Shown here: positions 19,841 through 33,200 of the stretch, piece after piece
How the letters are laid out: the number at the start of each line of letters is the position of its first letter
How positions within the stretch are numbered: position 1 is the first letter of the stretch
Origin: Puffinus mauretanicus
Lineage: Eukaryota; Chordata; Aves; Procellariiformes; Procellariidae
Length of the DNA: 64,000 nucleotides
Direction of reading: 5' to 3'
Assembly: GCA_023333565.1 (NCBI GenBank)
Contig: JAJKFH010001941.1
Span: forward strand, 124,001 to 188,000
The notes under the pieces: generated by a model
Databases searched by the model: none
Seen by the model: only the letters and a program-made list of their open reading frames with translations
What the model was told of the DNA's origin: nothing
Position numbers and translations under genes: made by a program

Positions 19841-22800
19841 ACCAGCAGGGTAAAGAAACGGGCAGTACGATACCTGTGCACCTGTCTTGGCTCGGGTGCC
19901 CTGGGGAGGCAAGGGCTGAGCCAGGTCTTCGCTTCCCTCCACCTGCAGCAATGCCTCACTCACAGTTTGGGGTTAACCCACCACGGATATTTATAATAAT
20001 TTCCAGATGGCCTTTATATTGGAGGTGTTAGAATACTTATTATTTTCAGATGTTCATGGTATGTAATGATACATCTCGCTTCACAAAGTACAGTCACTTG
20101 TGTGCAGAGGGCCAAATGCGTCTGCTGAGAAAATGCCTCTGCGATCTTTTTGTTTTCCAGAAGATGTCATGGGGTCTTCCAGCATGACTGCTTCATTTCA
20201 CTAAGGACAAAACAAAATTGGAATATGTCCATTTTCAAGAAGGTGAAAAAAAGACAGCCTGTTTCTTCCTGAAAATTGAATAACTTTTGCTTTAATTTGT
20301 TCAATACAATGGATTACTTCATATATGTTGCAGAAGACTATGGTAATACAAGAAAATAAGGGCTATTAAAAAGGCCATAGTGGATCTCACAGAAGGTCTA
20401 GCCTAATGGCCTCTCACTGATACTGGAAAAATCAGGAGCCTAGTGAAGAAAGTTCTTTAAAAAAAAAAGGAAAAGCAGTGTTTTAAAAAACAGTTACTTG
20501 AATGCTTTTCCAGCCTTCACTCCTCTGTGGCTAAAGAGAGGCTTTTCCTTAGACAAAAGTGTCTTTTTAAGGACATAAAGTGAAAAGCTGTTACTTACGT
20601 AACAAACACTTTTGGTTTTGGAGAACTGAAAATGGTAAACAAACAAAAAGTTGCGCAGTTTAGTTCTGGATTAAGTTTTGCTTCAATATTGTGTTCCTCT
20701 TCAAGTCTGAACTGAGGCTAATGGTTTTGTTCAGATTCGTGCTGCTATCATATCTAGACAGCTAATTCTAGATTACGTGCCCAAGTGGTAGTGCTTGACA
20801 AAGATTAGCTGAGGTTGTGAGATCCTGTTACCTTGATTGGAAAAAAAGACTCATAAAAGTAAAGCTGTTCCCTTGAGATTTCTGCTCTTTCAATGCACAC
20901 TTTGTCAGGACTGAGAAAGACATGCACCTCAGTATTTTTTTTAAGTCCACGATGCTCTCCTCTCAAAAAAAAAAAACAAAGCAGAGAAGACAGTACTATC
21001 TATCAGAACTATCTATCTAGTTATATCTATTTCCAATTATAAATGAAAATTTGTGTCTCTGATTTATATGGATTCTTTCACCTCTATAGTGATTCTTTTC
21101 CAAGAAGTGATATTTTAAATTACTCATATTTAAAACCTATTTCTGTGTTTTACTTTAGCATGGAAATTAAAAGAGCATATGCACATATTCAGAAGCAAGT
21201 AATTAATATTACCTTATTTTTAAAATGGCAAGTAGCACTATCTCTATAGCTTTTTTTTCCCCATAACTACATACCAAAAGATCTATTAGGAAAGAATGTA
21301 ATTAGTTTCTGAGAAAGATCAGTATCAATGCTGATGTGGAATACAATGTTTCTCAGCACTCTAGCTGCCAAAAAGGGGTTTGATTTTTTTTTTTCAAGGA
21401 ACCTTAGTCTTAAAATCACTAGCAGGGAAACATGGCTTTTTCAATGTATTTTAATCCAAATCCAATTGAAAATGCAATTATTTAATTTAAAAATACTAAA
21501 AAAACCCATCATTCCTTGTTTGATTTAATTCTGTAAAACCTAACAAGACCCTCTAAAAATCAGAAGTTTTCCCAAAATGGAGAACTCCAGGAAAAAATGC
21601 ACCAAAATTGCCAGGAGAAAGATTAATTACTTCTTGAAAGCCTTCTTTATGTATTGCACATTGTACAAAGAGTAGAAACGTATAGTTTTGGGAATTGATA
21701 TATACATACTTTATAATCTGGGGGGCAGAGAAGACTCCAAACATTATCTTTGAAAGCTGTATTTCCATTTAAATTGTGAATACTGCTGTAGGGTAGTTCA
21801 TAACAAGTTAATATCCTCTAAATACCATTGTGGTGAAGTAGAATGCTTATGAGTGCATCCGATTGCACGAAGATTGTTTTCTTCATGTATTCAGTGTTCT
21901 GAAATGCCTGAAAAAAGTAATTTCTGGTAATTTTGTTAGCAAGATTAAAATGTTAAATAACATAAGGCATTTGCAGGGGATGACTCCAAAGCAAAGACCT
22001 TGAGATTTCAAAATTGTGATGTAACTGACACAATGTTACAAATGTACAAATATTCATTTTTAAAAAAAACCACTTTTTTCTGCCCTGACATTAGAAAGAA
22101 CAAAGGAACTGTTTATTCTTGCAAAGAAAAGGACTACAAATAGCTCCAATGAGATAATGCTTACTTGAAAAATGAAGAGATAATCAGAGTTCCAAGAGAA
22201 AAATGGCATTGCAGTCTGTGAAAGGAAATGCTAGAGGCAACATCCAAATGTGTGACATGATGGATGCATGATGTAACAGTATTTGAAATACATTGGCTTT
22301 TGGTTTTCCTTAAAAAAAAGCCAAAACCCCTCCAAAAAACCAATTCTGTGACATTCTTAGAAAACCCTTCAACTTCCCCTCCTTCCTCAAAGCCCCAAAA
22401 ATATTGTTACAGACAAAACTTCCTGCAACAAAATATGTTTGAGTTGCAAATGTAAATTTGCAGGGACTCTGTAACCTTACCTGTATCTGTATTGTCCTTT
22501 GATAGTTTTTCACATTCTAATCCAGTCTATTTTGTTGCTTTACAATGTATCACTCTCGATTTATTTTGTGCATCTAGGCTCCGTCTCATGGTATTCATGC
22601 TCCGATTGGAAATAGATACAAACCAGAATCAGAACATAAAATAGATGGAATATATTTTAGAAAACATGTCTGCAATGTGTTCTGCTGGTATACACAATTC
22701 CCATCTGATTTATCTTTGCAAGATATTACTAGCGGTTATTGTCAGTGGGAAAAACAGTCAAAAAATGTGTTATAGATAAACATGTAAACATCCCTATTTC

Positions 22801-25800
22801 TTTGTGACATAAGCAATGTTCACAGTACCAAGATAAAGAGATGTTACTAAGTAATGTTCTTATTTTTATTTTTTTGAAGACAGATCTGATATTTAAAACT
22901 CTCTGCAGTTCTGTTAGGGTACCTTTGATTTTACTGAGAAATGGAGATTTTCATAGCAGGTCACTCATTCCATGATTCAACTCTATCAAGATTTCAGAGT
23001 GCATAAGGCAATATGGTTCATTTCACTTGTTCTGTTTCCTCTTTATCTGATGATTGAACTTCTCATAGTTCTCTCGGCAACTCATCTTACCACCTGAGAA
23101 TAATAGGTTCATAGAAAACTAGGGTTGTATTCTGAAACATTATTTATTCAGTAACATCAATTTCAGCCAGTGTCCATATGTCTTGTTTCTTCCCCGAGAA
23201 ACTAAGGGTTTTCAGATGCAACAACTTGCAGGATTAGTATACATGCTCTCTGAATCACTTGCTTCAAATTAATGCAAGTTGGAATTGCTTGACTGTTTCT
23301 CATCACCATGCTATGCCACCATAGCACTTGAGGAGTCAGAACTCCAGTAGTCTTGTGGTTTACCTTCTCAGTCAAGTCTCAAGATTTGCTACGGCTTAGT
23401 TGTTTCCCAATGGATATTGCAGTTTACTTTCTGAAATTTTATATAAGACTTTTTGTCTGGTAGTTGTTTCTGTATTTACTGGAAAATGCTAAAATATTGT
23501 ATTTTTTTAAAAAGGTAAGAAGTACATGATCTTTATAATTATTTATTTTATTCTACAGCACCATGTTTCTTGCATTTTCAAGTACAGGGAAATTTTGACT
23601 GTGTACTGAAAGTCTTACTTTTGTTTCTGAAAATGAGATTAGTTTTAAAAAATCTCTGTTACATTGCCCAGCTCTGCTAAGCATTCTCTACTTGAAGAAC
23701 CCCAAGAATCAAGAACAAAGTTTGTTTTTCTTTTGTTAAGATATATGTTGGCTTCAGATACATAAATTTTGCTCAGCATGGAAACCTACATCTTGTTAAT
23801 CCAATGAAGTAAGAAACTAAAGAAGTATAAACAGCAGTACGAATTAAGTAAATGGCTTATTTAAAGCATTCATATGTACAATATTGTTGCTCTTAAAAAT
23901 ACTATAAAAATTGGCTGAGGTTTTTGTTGTAGAGATCAGCAGTAATATAGCTTGAAAAATTGTGAAAATGTATTAAGCTGGTTAAAAAATTAGAGTAATA
24001 ATAGTTTTCCTCTACCATTATTGCTATTAAATCACATAACTGAATTTAAGAGAGTGCATTTCTAAATACATCTGGACGAGAGCCATTGGCTCACTGGAGC
24101 ATACTCATATTTATCCTGTGATTCAGCCTTAACGTATCTGTGTTCGCTTTATTATGCAGGATAAATATATTAAAAAAAATCTGAAATCTAGCTAGTTCAG
24201 GCCAATAATTATGAAATTCATGTTCATAGATTACCAAGAATGGTACGGTACTGATGTAGATGATAAACTAAGAGTGAAAGCCACGTAGGATTTTGAAATG
24301 AATTTATCTCAAAAACCCGAAAGTTACCATACCATAATAAAGTTCTTAATTAGCAGAGTCCCTCACTTCCTCTGTGGCACACACAGAAGTTTTATGGAAA
24401 AGACTTGCCTGTGAGCGGTATCCTAAAAATCACTAAGCAGCAGGGGCTGCAGCGCAGTGGTGTCAGAGAGCGTATAAAGGGACATTTCTGTGTGCAGACT
24501 CCCACGTATCTCACGCCTTGCTCAACTTTGTTTCTGATCCCTCCTGGGTACACATTTGGGAAGAATTAGAGTAAGAGCAAAGACACAAAAAATCCTACTG
24601 TCAGTGCAATTGCCTCATATAGTAAGGTTCACAAACTTATTGAAATTCTTTTCAAGAGTAAGAAGGAAATGTATTTCTCTCCTCTTACTGGGAAACTGTT
24701 TTAGGACCTCACTGCGTGATGATTGGAAAGTATTTTCTAATCTCTAGCCTATATTCAGTCACAGCCATTTGCTGCCCATTGTTCTGCTGCTAGCATGATC
24801 TTTTAGTTTAAGCATCCCTTTTCTATCTATCTCTTTGGAAAACATAATGATAAAAAAGCAGCAAGATAAAAAAGCAAAACTTTCCTCTGGTTTTGGAAGG
24901 GCATCGTGAAAATCGACACCAGTGATCTTTAATCTCTACTGTGAGGGGAGAAATCTCCTGAAAACCCTGTTATGAAACTGCAGTTTAGAAGGGAAATGAA
25001 TATTGGAGTGACTTTGCTGGGATAGAAGATTGCTGGCTCTGGTTATTCTTCCTTTGGAATAAGCTTCTCAATTGCTGCAAAGCTGTACTGCCTTACTAGT
25101 GCTGTAGGCAGAGGCCTTCTGGCCAAATATTGTGCTGTGCCTGAGATCAACACTGCTCAAATTTAGAAGCAGAAAAGACATTTGTGCTTTTAATGTACTG
25201 CCTTAAAACACGTAAATATGTATATCTCAGCAGAGAGTTCAGTGAAATACAAGAAACATTAAGCCCTAACGGCAAGACTCAAAAGCTGGTTAAGAGGTTT
25301 GGCATTAACCAGCAAAAAATGCTCATGAGGTTATTGAGAGGCTCAAATTAGCCGGTGTTGATGAGATGAAACGTGGGTGTGGGAGGAGGCTAGCATCCTC
25401 TGGGAATAGTCGCCTCTACGAGTGCACCTGCATAGACAATTTAGTGCACAGATAGGTTCTTTTCAGCTCTGCAGTCTTCTCGTGTCTGTACTTGGTGTGC
25501 TGTGCAGCCCACGTCTTTGCACCACCAATGTTCAGATCAGGTCTTTCATGATTTCTCATTAGAGCAAATGCTGGTAAGTATGTGCTGAGAGATTGGTAGA
25601 GAGAGGTAATGTTTCTAGAAGGTTATAAAGAGCTTGGTTCAAACAAACCCGGATTAGTGAGGTCCTTCTGTATAAATTCTCCAAACAAGGCAATTAGACT
25701 GAAAAATTTCTTAACTAGAACTCATCAGCCTGCCCAGTCTGCATTGTCAAGCAGCTGAGCCATGTACCCGCTGCTCTGAAACAAAGTATAGCTGGCGGGG

Positions 25801-26930
25801 GGGCGGGGAGCTTAGGGGTGAACGCTTTGTCTTTTGCTTCAAAATCACCTCATCAGTGTTTAACTAATTGCTCCATATTATCTGCAATTTCAGGCTGTGT
25901 AGCCTAAATTGGTTTTGCATTGGAAAAGGAAAACAGGTTCACAAAAATAATCTGTCTGTGGAGTTGAACTACTTTTTTTTCAAATTATTAAAAATATCCA
26001 CCTTCTTTATAGATATATATTTACATGTCAAAGTAGAGGATTTGAAGTTAACAATAAATCGTATTATTACAGCATAGCATTAAGTTATACTCAAGTCATT
26101 CCAGGTCTTTTTGTCTAACTTGTTATTAGAAACTGCTTGACCTCACAGCCTATGCAGTCAAGTCTGGTGTTAAAAATTCTCAATATTATAAAACTTTTCT
26201 AAGTGTCTAACCTAAGTATCCCTTCTCCAAATTTCCCTTGCTTCTTCCTTCTTCACTTTGGACATGAGGGTGATTTTTCTAACAAACAAGCCTTCCACTT
26301 AATTGTCAAATTTTGGAGTGTCCTTCAGTTTTTCAGCTCTAGAGTCTCAATTGTGTTTCAGCCTTCTTTTGTGGATCCTTCTTATGGACCTGTAATTATT
26401 CTTTTTGCTGTCGTTTTGCCATCTCTTCATTATCAATTACTTGAAATGTGGTACTCACAGCTGGATATATTATACCATCTTCTTGGTGGTATCTGCTTTA
26501 TAGCAGGAGTCCATTGGATGGCCTAAAGCTCTGCTGCTTCTTCCACGTGGCAGTATGATCACAGAGGGACATGCTGATGTTGACGCATGTTCAGCTTGCA
26601 AGATACTAGAATCAACAACCCCTCTTCCACAAAACACCCCCCTGGCCAGTCGTTCCCCATTCTGCCTTTGTGCAGATGATTGTTTCTTCTTAAATGCAGA
26701 AGCCTGTACGTGTCCTAACTCGAAGCTGATTCCTTCAGTTAATAAAAATCCACTTGACGCTGTTCATCAGTGGAATTGCAGCACCTCCCAGTTCAGAGTT
26801 TTGCACCCACCTTGTATTCCTACCTTCTTGAGATCTAAAAGCTTACTTCTGAGACACTGTCAGAAAAGATCTGATTAAATGTTAAAGGCCTGATTCAGAG
26901 TTTGGATATGCATATCCACGGCTTCTAATC
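19841..26930. other. Featureless AT-rich DNA
   Basis: Only chance open frames, homopolymer runs and low-complexity spots. Isolated points are a TATA-like gcgtataaaggg near 24469 in a slightly GC-richer patch (24430-24545), and a G-run cluster at 25797-25818. I recognise no exon, RNA gene or mobile element. Confidence 0.5.
25797..25818 (+). repeat. G-run cluster with quadruplex form
   Basis: G7, C, G4, a 6-base spacer, then G4. This fits the four-run G-quadruplex pattern because the first run can supply two of the four G tracts. It is isolated in AT-rich sequence. Confidence 0.45.
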
Positions 26931-26939
26931 CATCCTCAG

Positions 26940-27260
26940 GCCTTTTATCCTGTCACAGGAGGAGATTTGATTGAATCGATGTTATTAGGAGAGTTGTCAA
27001 GTACATTCTTTTTGATATTACTCTTCATTTTTTCTTCCATATCTTTACAAATAGTGCATTGGGTTATTTTTGCAGATATTGTAGCATAATATATAGCATC
27101 TTCTGGATCTCCCTTATTCCCTTTTAAAGACAGCCATTATTTTCACCTCTGCAAACCTTATGCTTCACAAGTTCTCTGAGATAACTTCAGCCAATTCTTT
27201 AAGCTTACTCACATCAACTTTATCAACTTTATTCTTTACCTTCTTACCATTTTTCCCCCT
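26940..27260 (-). mobile_element. Ancient CR1-like LINE fragment, antisense
   Basis: Read on -, the nucleotide string gaattggctgaagttatctc, followed by a degraded stretch and then ctgtctttaaaaggg and gggagatccagaaga, lines up with the part of CR1 ORF2 that encodes ELAEVISEPL...IFKKGxKEDPGNYRP. Stops and gaps are frequent, which fits an old tetrapod-wide CR1 copy. Edges are approximate. Confidence 0.55.
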
Positions 27261-30200
27261 CTCTAACATATTTTGGTGGGTTTAATTCTCTTAACTCTGC
27301 TTATTCCTTTCAGTGAAGGACGAAATGAAAGAAGTGCTGCAGTTATCACAGTCATTTCTCAGGAGCTGTCACTTCTCAGGTCATTTTCCAGTAGATTTTC
27401 TTCTCACAAAATCAGCAGAGTAAGTCTTTTCTTGGTTCTTTCCCTATCCTAGCATGCAGAGAGAACAAATTGTGCCTCCTCAAGTTTGTTGAAGAACAGG
27501 CCATGAAGCAGTAGTTCTTGGACAATTAGAAATCTTTTCAGGGTGAAAATTTTGTTATCTACGTGATATGAATTTCATCACTGTCTCATCAAGAAGCATT
27601 GCTATGTAACAGTGCTAACCAACAATGTTGCAAAGAAAAAAGCTTTCTTTGTGCCATTTTTGATAATAAGAACTTTTGAAATTCCATCATATGAAAGCTA
27701 AACAAATAAATTCTCAAAATGAGAAAGATTACAATCACTGCTAAAGGGATTGATTGCTATTCTGCATGGTGGAACTGATGAAACCTACTATTCATGTAAA
27801 AGATTAGACAAAAACCAGACGACTAATAATTCTAACCAATAACACACATTTAAGAAAAACAAACTAAACAAATTAATAGGCAAAAAACCCTCAAACCCAC
27901 AAAGTTGCAGTAGAGTATGAGTGCAGTTCACACTGAAACTCAAGCAGTAAAAACATCGTGAATTACAAAAATATGGCGTAGAGTGTGAAATCAGCATGAC
28001 GGTGTATAGTTGCCAGGAAGCCTTTTGGTTCACAGAAAAGTGTACGCTCACTGACGTCTTAATGTAGTGCCTGTTCACGGGAACCTGTGAACTTTACTAC
28101 ATGATCTCACACAGCCATTATAACCAATAGGTTACTGTTGTGGGAAACCACTCTGTATGGCAATGGCCGCAATACAATGTAGAATGAGCAAACAGTAGCT
28201 TTTTATATGGTGTAATAATATATAGGAGCAAAGTACTTCTAATGCTTTCCTTCCTTTTTTGTTTACTCAGCTGTTTTGTGGAAGACTAATTTCTCTCTGA
28301 CAAAATTTTCTTATTGTCTCACAGTTACACTTTTTTCTTGGATGTTCTGCATGTTTTTGTTGTTATTATTAGATTTAGGTAGAAAATGAAACCAAAATCT
28401 CACTTCCAAAGAGATGTGAATTTGGGAAAAAGTCACGTTCATGCTTCACAACTCAGACCCATCTGTAAATTCATAATTCACAGCATACTTTCTTCATTTC
28501 TCATCTTTCCTACTTTTTTGGATGATATTAGTGTTCATCCTGACTCCTTTCTTCAACGTTATCTTCCGTTAAGACTGCTCTAGTGCGTCCTAAGACTAAA
28601 GCTGAAGCAAAAATCCTTTTCTGAATTTTTCATATTGTAGGACCATTCATTAATTTTATTTTATCTGCTACAGAACTTAGACCTATCAGCATATTATTTG
28701 GCAAACTCCACAAGGAGTATTGGAAAATAAGATCAATATTTTTATAACATCTCATGTTGGCTTCTATGAATCATTATAAATAAATTTACACACAAAGCAG
28801 CATAATGGGATTGGGTTGTCAGTGAACTGATGTATATCCAGATTTCAAATGTAGTCCTCAGATACACAAAGTTTTTGAGCTGCAGTGTAATTTATACCTA
28901 CATTTCTCAGAACAATGAAGGCTTATTTCAAACCATTTATTTATGTGCTATATAATCCATATACATTTACAATGTGTACATTAAAAATAATACAAATATG
29001 CCTAAATTATGATGTGTTGTATATTTTTTTTAATGTTTGTGTTTATGTTTATTTATTAATGTTTTTACAAAATTCCTTCCCACCACAGCATAGTTCCTAT
29101 ATTTATACTGTGCAACAGTTTCTTACAGTATTTTTGTTGATGCCAGTGCAGACTCAGGATAGAATACAGTGAATATAATATCTATGTGCATTGTTTTGCA
29201 TAACAATGAATAAATTAAAATTGACTTAGCTATGACCTTAAAGAAAAAGGGCTTTTTCTTCAAACCAGAACAGTTTTTTTCTGATAGGATTATCGTCTCC
29301 TTTTATTAATTTTTATGATAATTAAATCATAATGTTCTTGTGCATCAACATTTTAAATTCTTTTTTAGAACATGAGATGGTTTTCATGAGTAGCTTTTTT
29401 TCTCTGTTGTGACTTCACTGACCAACCCAAAGGGAGCTGGTTATAATTGTCACATTCTCAAAAGCTATAGAAATACCATCCCTTTTATTTTTAAACACAA
29501 CTGCACTGTTGAAAAAAACAGCTCCATTAGTGACAGCTGTTTTTCAAATATCACTCAGGGACTTAGTGAAACATTTGCAAAGTGTGTGTTATGTAGAGGG
29601 CATTTTGTGAAAACAGCATGGAACTGCAGTGTTTCTTGGTCTCATATAAATACAGCTGCACTTGGTAGAATACAATCCAAACTATATGCAGTGTTTTAGA
29701 CCATATAATTATACTCAGGTTCTCCTCCTATTTGCTGTTTCAGTCTGGGCACTTGAAATCCATGCCAGAAGATGACAGTGACATGAGTCTAATGGTGTGA
29801 TCAGTCAGATATATTTCAGGCCTTCACTGTGAACAACACTGTGTGCAGTTACAGCTCCATAAAGAAACCCAGAGAATTAGCAGTAAAAATTGTTTTTAAG
29901 CAAGAGTTGGATTTTTAAGCCTAGATGTGGTGGGAGCTGTTTTATATTCTAAAGCAGTAAAAAGCATACATACGGCCAGCAACTTGCAGATTTGGTTTGT
30001 TTATCCCTGTTTCTTATGTTGAGGCCAACTGCATGATTTGAATCATCCTGTATTAACAAAAAACTGCTTTGTAGCACAGGAGGATCAGGCATTCCTTAGT
30101 GAATGCGTGCAAGTCTTCTCAGCCTGGTTTGTTTGCATTCTACTAAAATTCTACGGCTGGTTTGCAGTTTGTGTAAAAATACATCAAAAGACATCAGGGA

Positions 30201-33200
30201 AGAATACGTAGCTTATCAAATGCTTTACAGTATTTTTTAGACCATCGTGGGGCAGATCCTAATAGAGAGTTTCAAAAGAGTTTCATACCAATTCAAAAAT
30301 TACTGCACTCTGTGTCGTATCTCGGGGCAATTTATTTGCCTTCATATACAATCATGATATAAATTTTGGGAATGTTAGTAGAAGCGGTTACATGATTTCA
30401 GGAATCTCAGCAGCAGAAGAATAAAATGCAAAACTTCCCATTACAAAGTAATAGTGCCTATGCAAAGTTGGTTTGCATCATGAGATACATTTACCATAGC
30501 TTAAATAAATGCAATTTAAAAAAAAAAGAGAAAAAAAAAATGCCCTGGAATACATGAAACTGAAGTACTTTGTGTTGAGTGACTGTCTATTCTCATGACT
30601 CTTTTACATCATACATAGCTGTCATTCTTCAAAAATGATTTTGCCAGCTATGTTGTATGTCTTAATTAGTCATTATAATCCCAGTGCTAACTACCTTTTC
30701 TGTAACATTATCTGAATATCCCCTTTTTAATGCAGGGATAGATTAAGCAATTTTAAATATATATATTTTACTTGTGATAACTTTCCCTATTAATTATTAA
30801 AATTTAATCAAAGAAGTTTTTATCTGAAAATCAAATGTCAACATTCCTTTGCCTATAGAAAACTGCAACAAAATAATCTGAGAACAATATTTTGAACTTA
30901 ACTATAGAGGATGTGAAATGAGCAACACAATAGTGCTGCTATTCACTATAGTGTTATACATGTGCTCTGCCCGCAAAGATTTTTAGCATCTCAGAATTTT
31001 AATTTTGTGTGTTCATGTCTTTACTGTCAAAACACAGATTGCAATATATGGAAAAAAACTGTTAAAGTCAAAATTGTATTCATATCCAAGTGTAAACCAG
31101 TCTTTGCTTTTAAAACATGAACTCCTGGAGAAACCACCAACCTTACTACTTGTCCCTGTATTAAAATTATCTACTGCTAAACAGGCTAGACGAATAAATA
31201 AATAGTATAAGAAAAAATGGCTAGTTTTCCAAATGTAGGAAAAACTTCAGAATAAACAATGATAAGAAGCTGGAAACAACATGTCAAATTACAGAAACGT
31301 AGAAGGAAGAAGGTACAATTTAGAACTACATGGAAAAAGAAGAGGAATAGCAAAGACAAGAGCTAAATAATACACATTCAGAAATAATCTTACAAGTACT
31401 TCCAAGATCTGCAGAGAGAGAATGAAACTCAATTTGTAAATACTTTCCCTGACTAGAGGAAGTTGTTCAGGCATACAAATCTCTCAGATAATTTTTCATT
31501 CCTACAAAGTTTTCTTACAGCCAAGAAGAGCTTCCATGTTGTTCTTATCTTACTGAATATTTCAAATGTTTTTCATCTTTATTTAAAGAAAAAAAATGTT
31601 TAAAATAGGCGAACAGTATAAACCTCAATATTCTCTATAGCCATTTAAGTGTGTGATTAAATCTCGTGTGACTCCAGTGCTTTGGCTTTCTAGAGGACTG
31701 CAACAGGAAGACGGTGCTTCCTTAAATCATGGTGTCACAGCTCAACAGAACCATGACATACAGTACAGAAATAATTCACTGGACAGTTCAGTGTAAGGAA
31801 TGGGTAGTATTATTCGTAAATGAGATATAGTCAGTACATTCTTATGTGGAAAGCATAGATAACAAAGTGAAGAGAGAGTCTGAGAGATCACCTACTTTAC
31901 CCCACCTTATCTAATACACCCATCATTTCTTGTAGCATTCTAACCTCCAGGTACAGCACTTAATTTTTTTTATCATTCTAACATACTATATCAGATTGTG
32001 ATACAGTATGTTCTTCAGATTCTTTTTTGTAGAAATACTGTCTGCTCAATCATTCCCCAATTTATACCTGTGCTGCTGATTATTTCTACTTATTTGTGGA
32101 AATCATGCTAGTTCCTGTTGAGTTGAAATGATATTCAGGTGGTTCCAACTCTAATCTTATCCTTAAAAATACTAATCTGACATCTGTAATTTTTTGTGAC
32201 ATCTGTAGGTTTATAAGCATGTCTTTTATAATCCAATTTTGCCACAGAGAAAGTACTAGGGAAGAAAGAACACAGTGCAATTGAGGAAAGGAAAAAACCA
32301 GCAACCTTTATCCTAGTCTACCTTGCTAAGAGAATGTCAAACTTTAAATCCTTTTTTTTTAATGAGGAAGAAAATCTATTTTTTTATTGAGGGAAACAAG
32401 TAACTTGTTTGAAAAACCTAGCGAGATGTAGACCTGGATAACTCAGGCTGGGCCCAGATTTATGTGTAGATACACAAATCCTACTAATCTCAGTTTCTTC
32501 AGAGACTGAATCCTGGATTCCAGAGTGCCTCAGATAAGCACTACACCTGCAGTAAGAGAGTTTCTTTAAATCTCTGCCATATCCAAACTTCTTTTTCTGT
32601 GTCCTTGGAATAGAATAACCGAATCTTTAGGTGTCTCTCAGCTTCACAAGAGCATATTTAATACAGAGGACTCCTCAGGTTTATTCTTCTGTAGGAATTT
32701 CAGGCAGTGAAGGATGAGAAATATCTCTTTAGGTAGTAGTATATTTATTTTTCCAACAGTGCAACAGAAAAGTTTCCACTAAGCCTTCTGGCGTAGAAAA
32801 TAAAATGTTAAAAACCGTGGCCCTTTTTCATCAAAGTGAAATACAGTTTTATATAAGGTTCATTTCTAAAAAATTGATACAGGAAAAAGACAATAGAGCT
32901 GGCTGTCTCTGTTGTCTTCCATTAATTCTATGTCATCTGAATTAACTTAAATTTTGTATCAATGTTTTATATCAATAAATTCTAAATCCTCTCTTTTTGA
33001 TTTATCAGTTATTAGAGTCTTGGAAACTCAATTATTCTCTCAGTTAAACACACGAATATACACATACATGTGCAGTATCACTCAGCCTTAAGGAAAATAA
33101 GGAACTTACTTTATTACAGTCAGCAGTGTGTGACTACAGAGAGAAACAAGTCACATGAAAAAGACAGCATTTTTACACAATTATTTAAGTAAAATTCCCC

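Noticed and set aside
18376..21000. Search for the 5' half of the retrovirus (RT, protease, gag, 5' LTR)
   Set aside because: No YxDD, protease or nucleocapsid motif could be read on the - strand. The provirus seems truncated near 18.4 kb.
24469..24480. TATA-like box gcgtataaaggg
   Set aside because: It is isolated, with no downstream exon, CpG-rich patch or LTR ends to support it.
26203..26878. Two consecutive 107-codon + frames
   Set aside because: They need non-ATG starts, have AT-rich hydrophobic composition and no motifs, and lack splice sites at their edges. An old antisense CR1 lies just to the right, so repeat-derived chance frames are more likely.
29409..29699. 96-codon Cys-containing + frame
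   Set aside because: No ATG near its start, no signal peptide, no recognised Cys pattern and no splice context.
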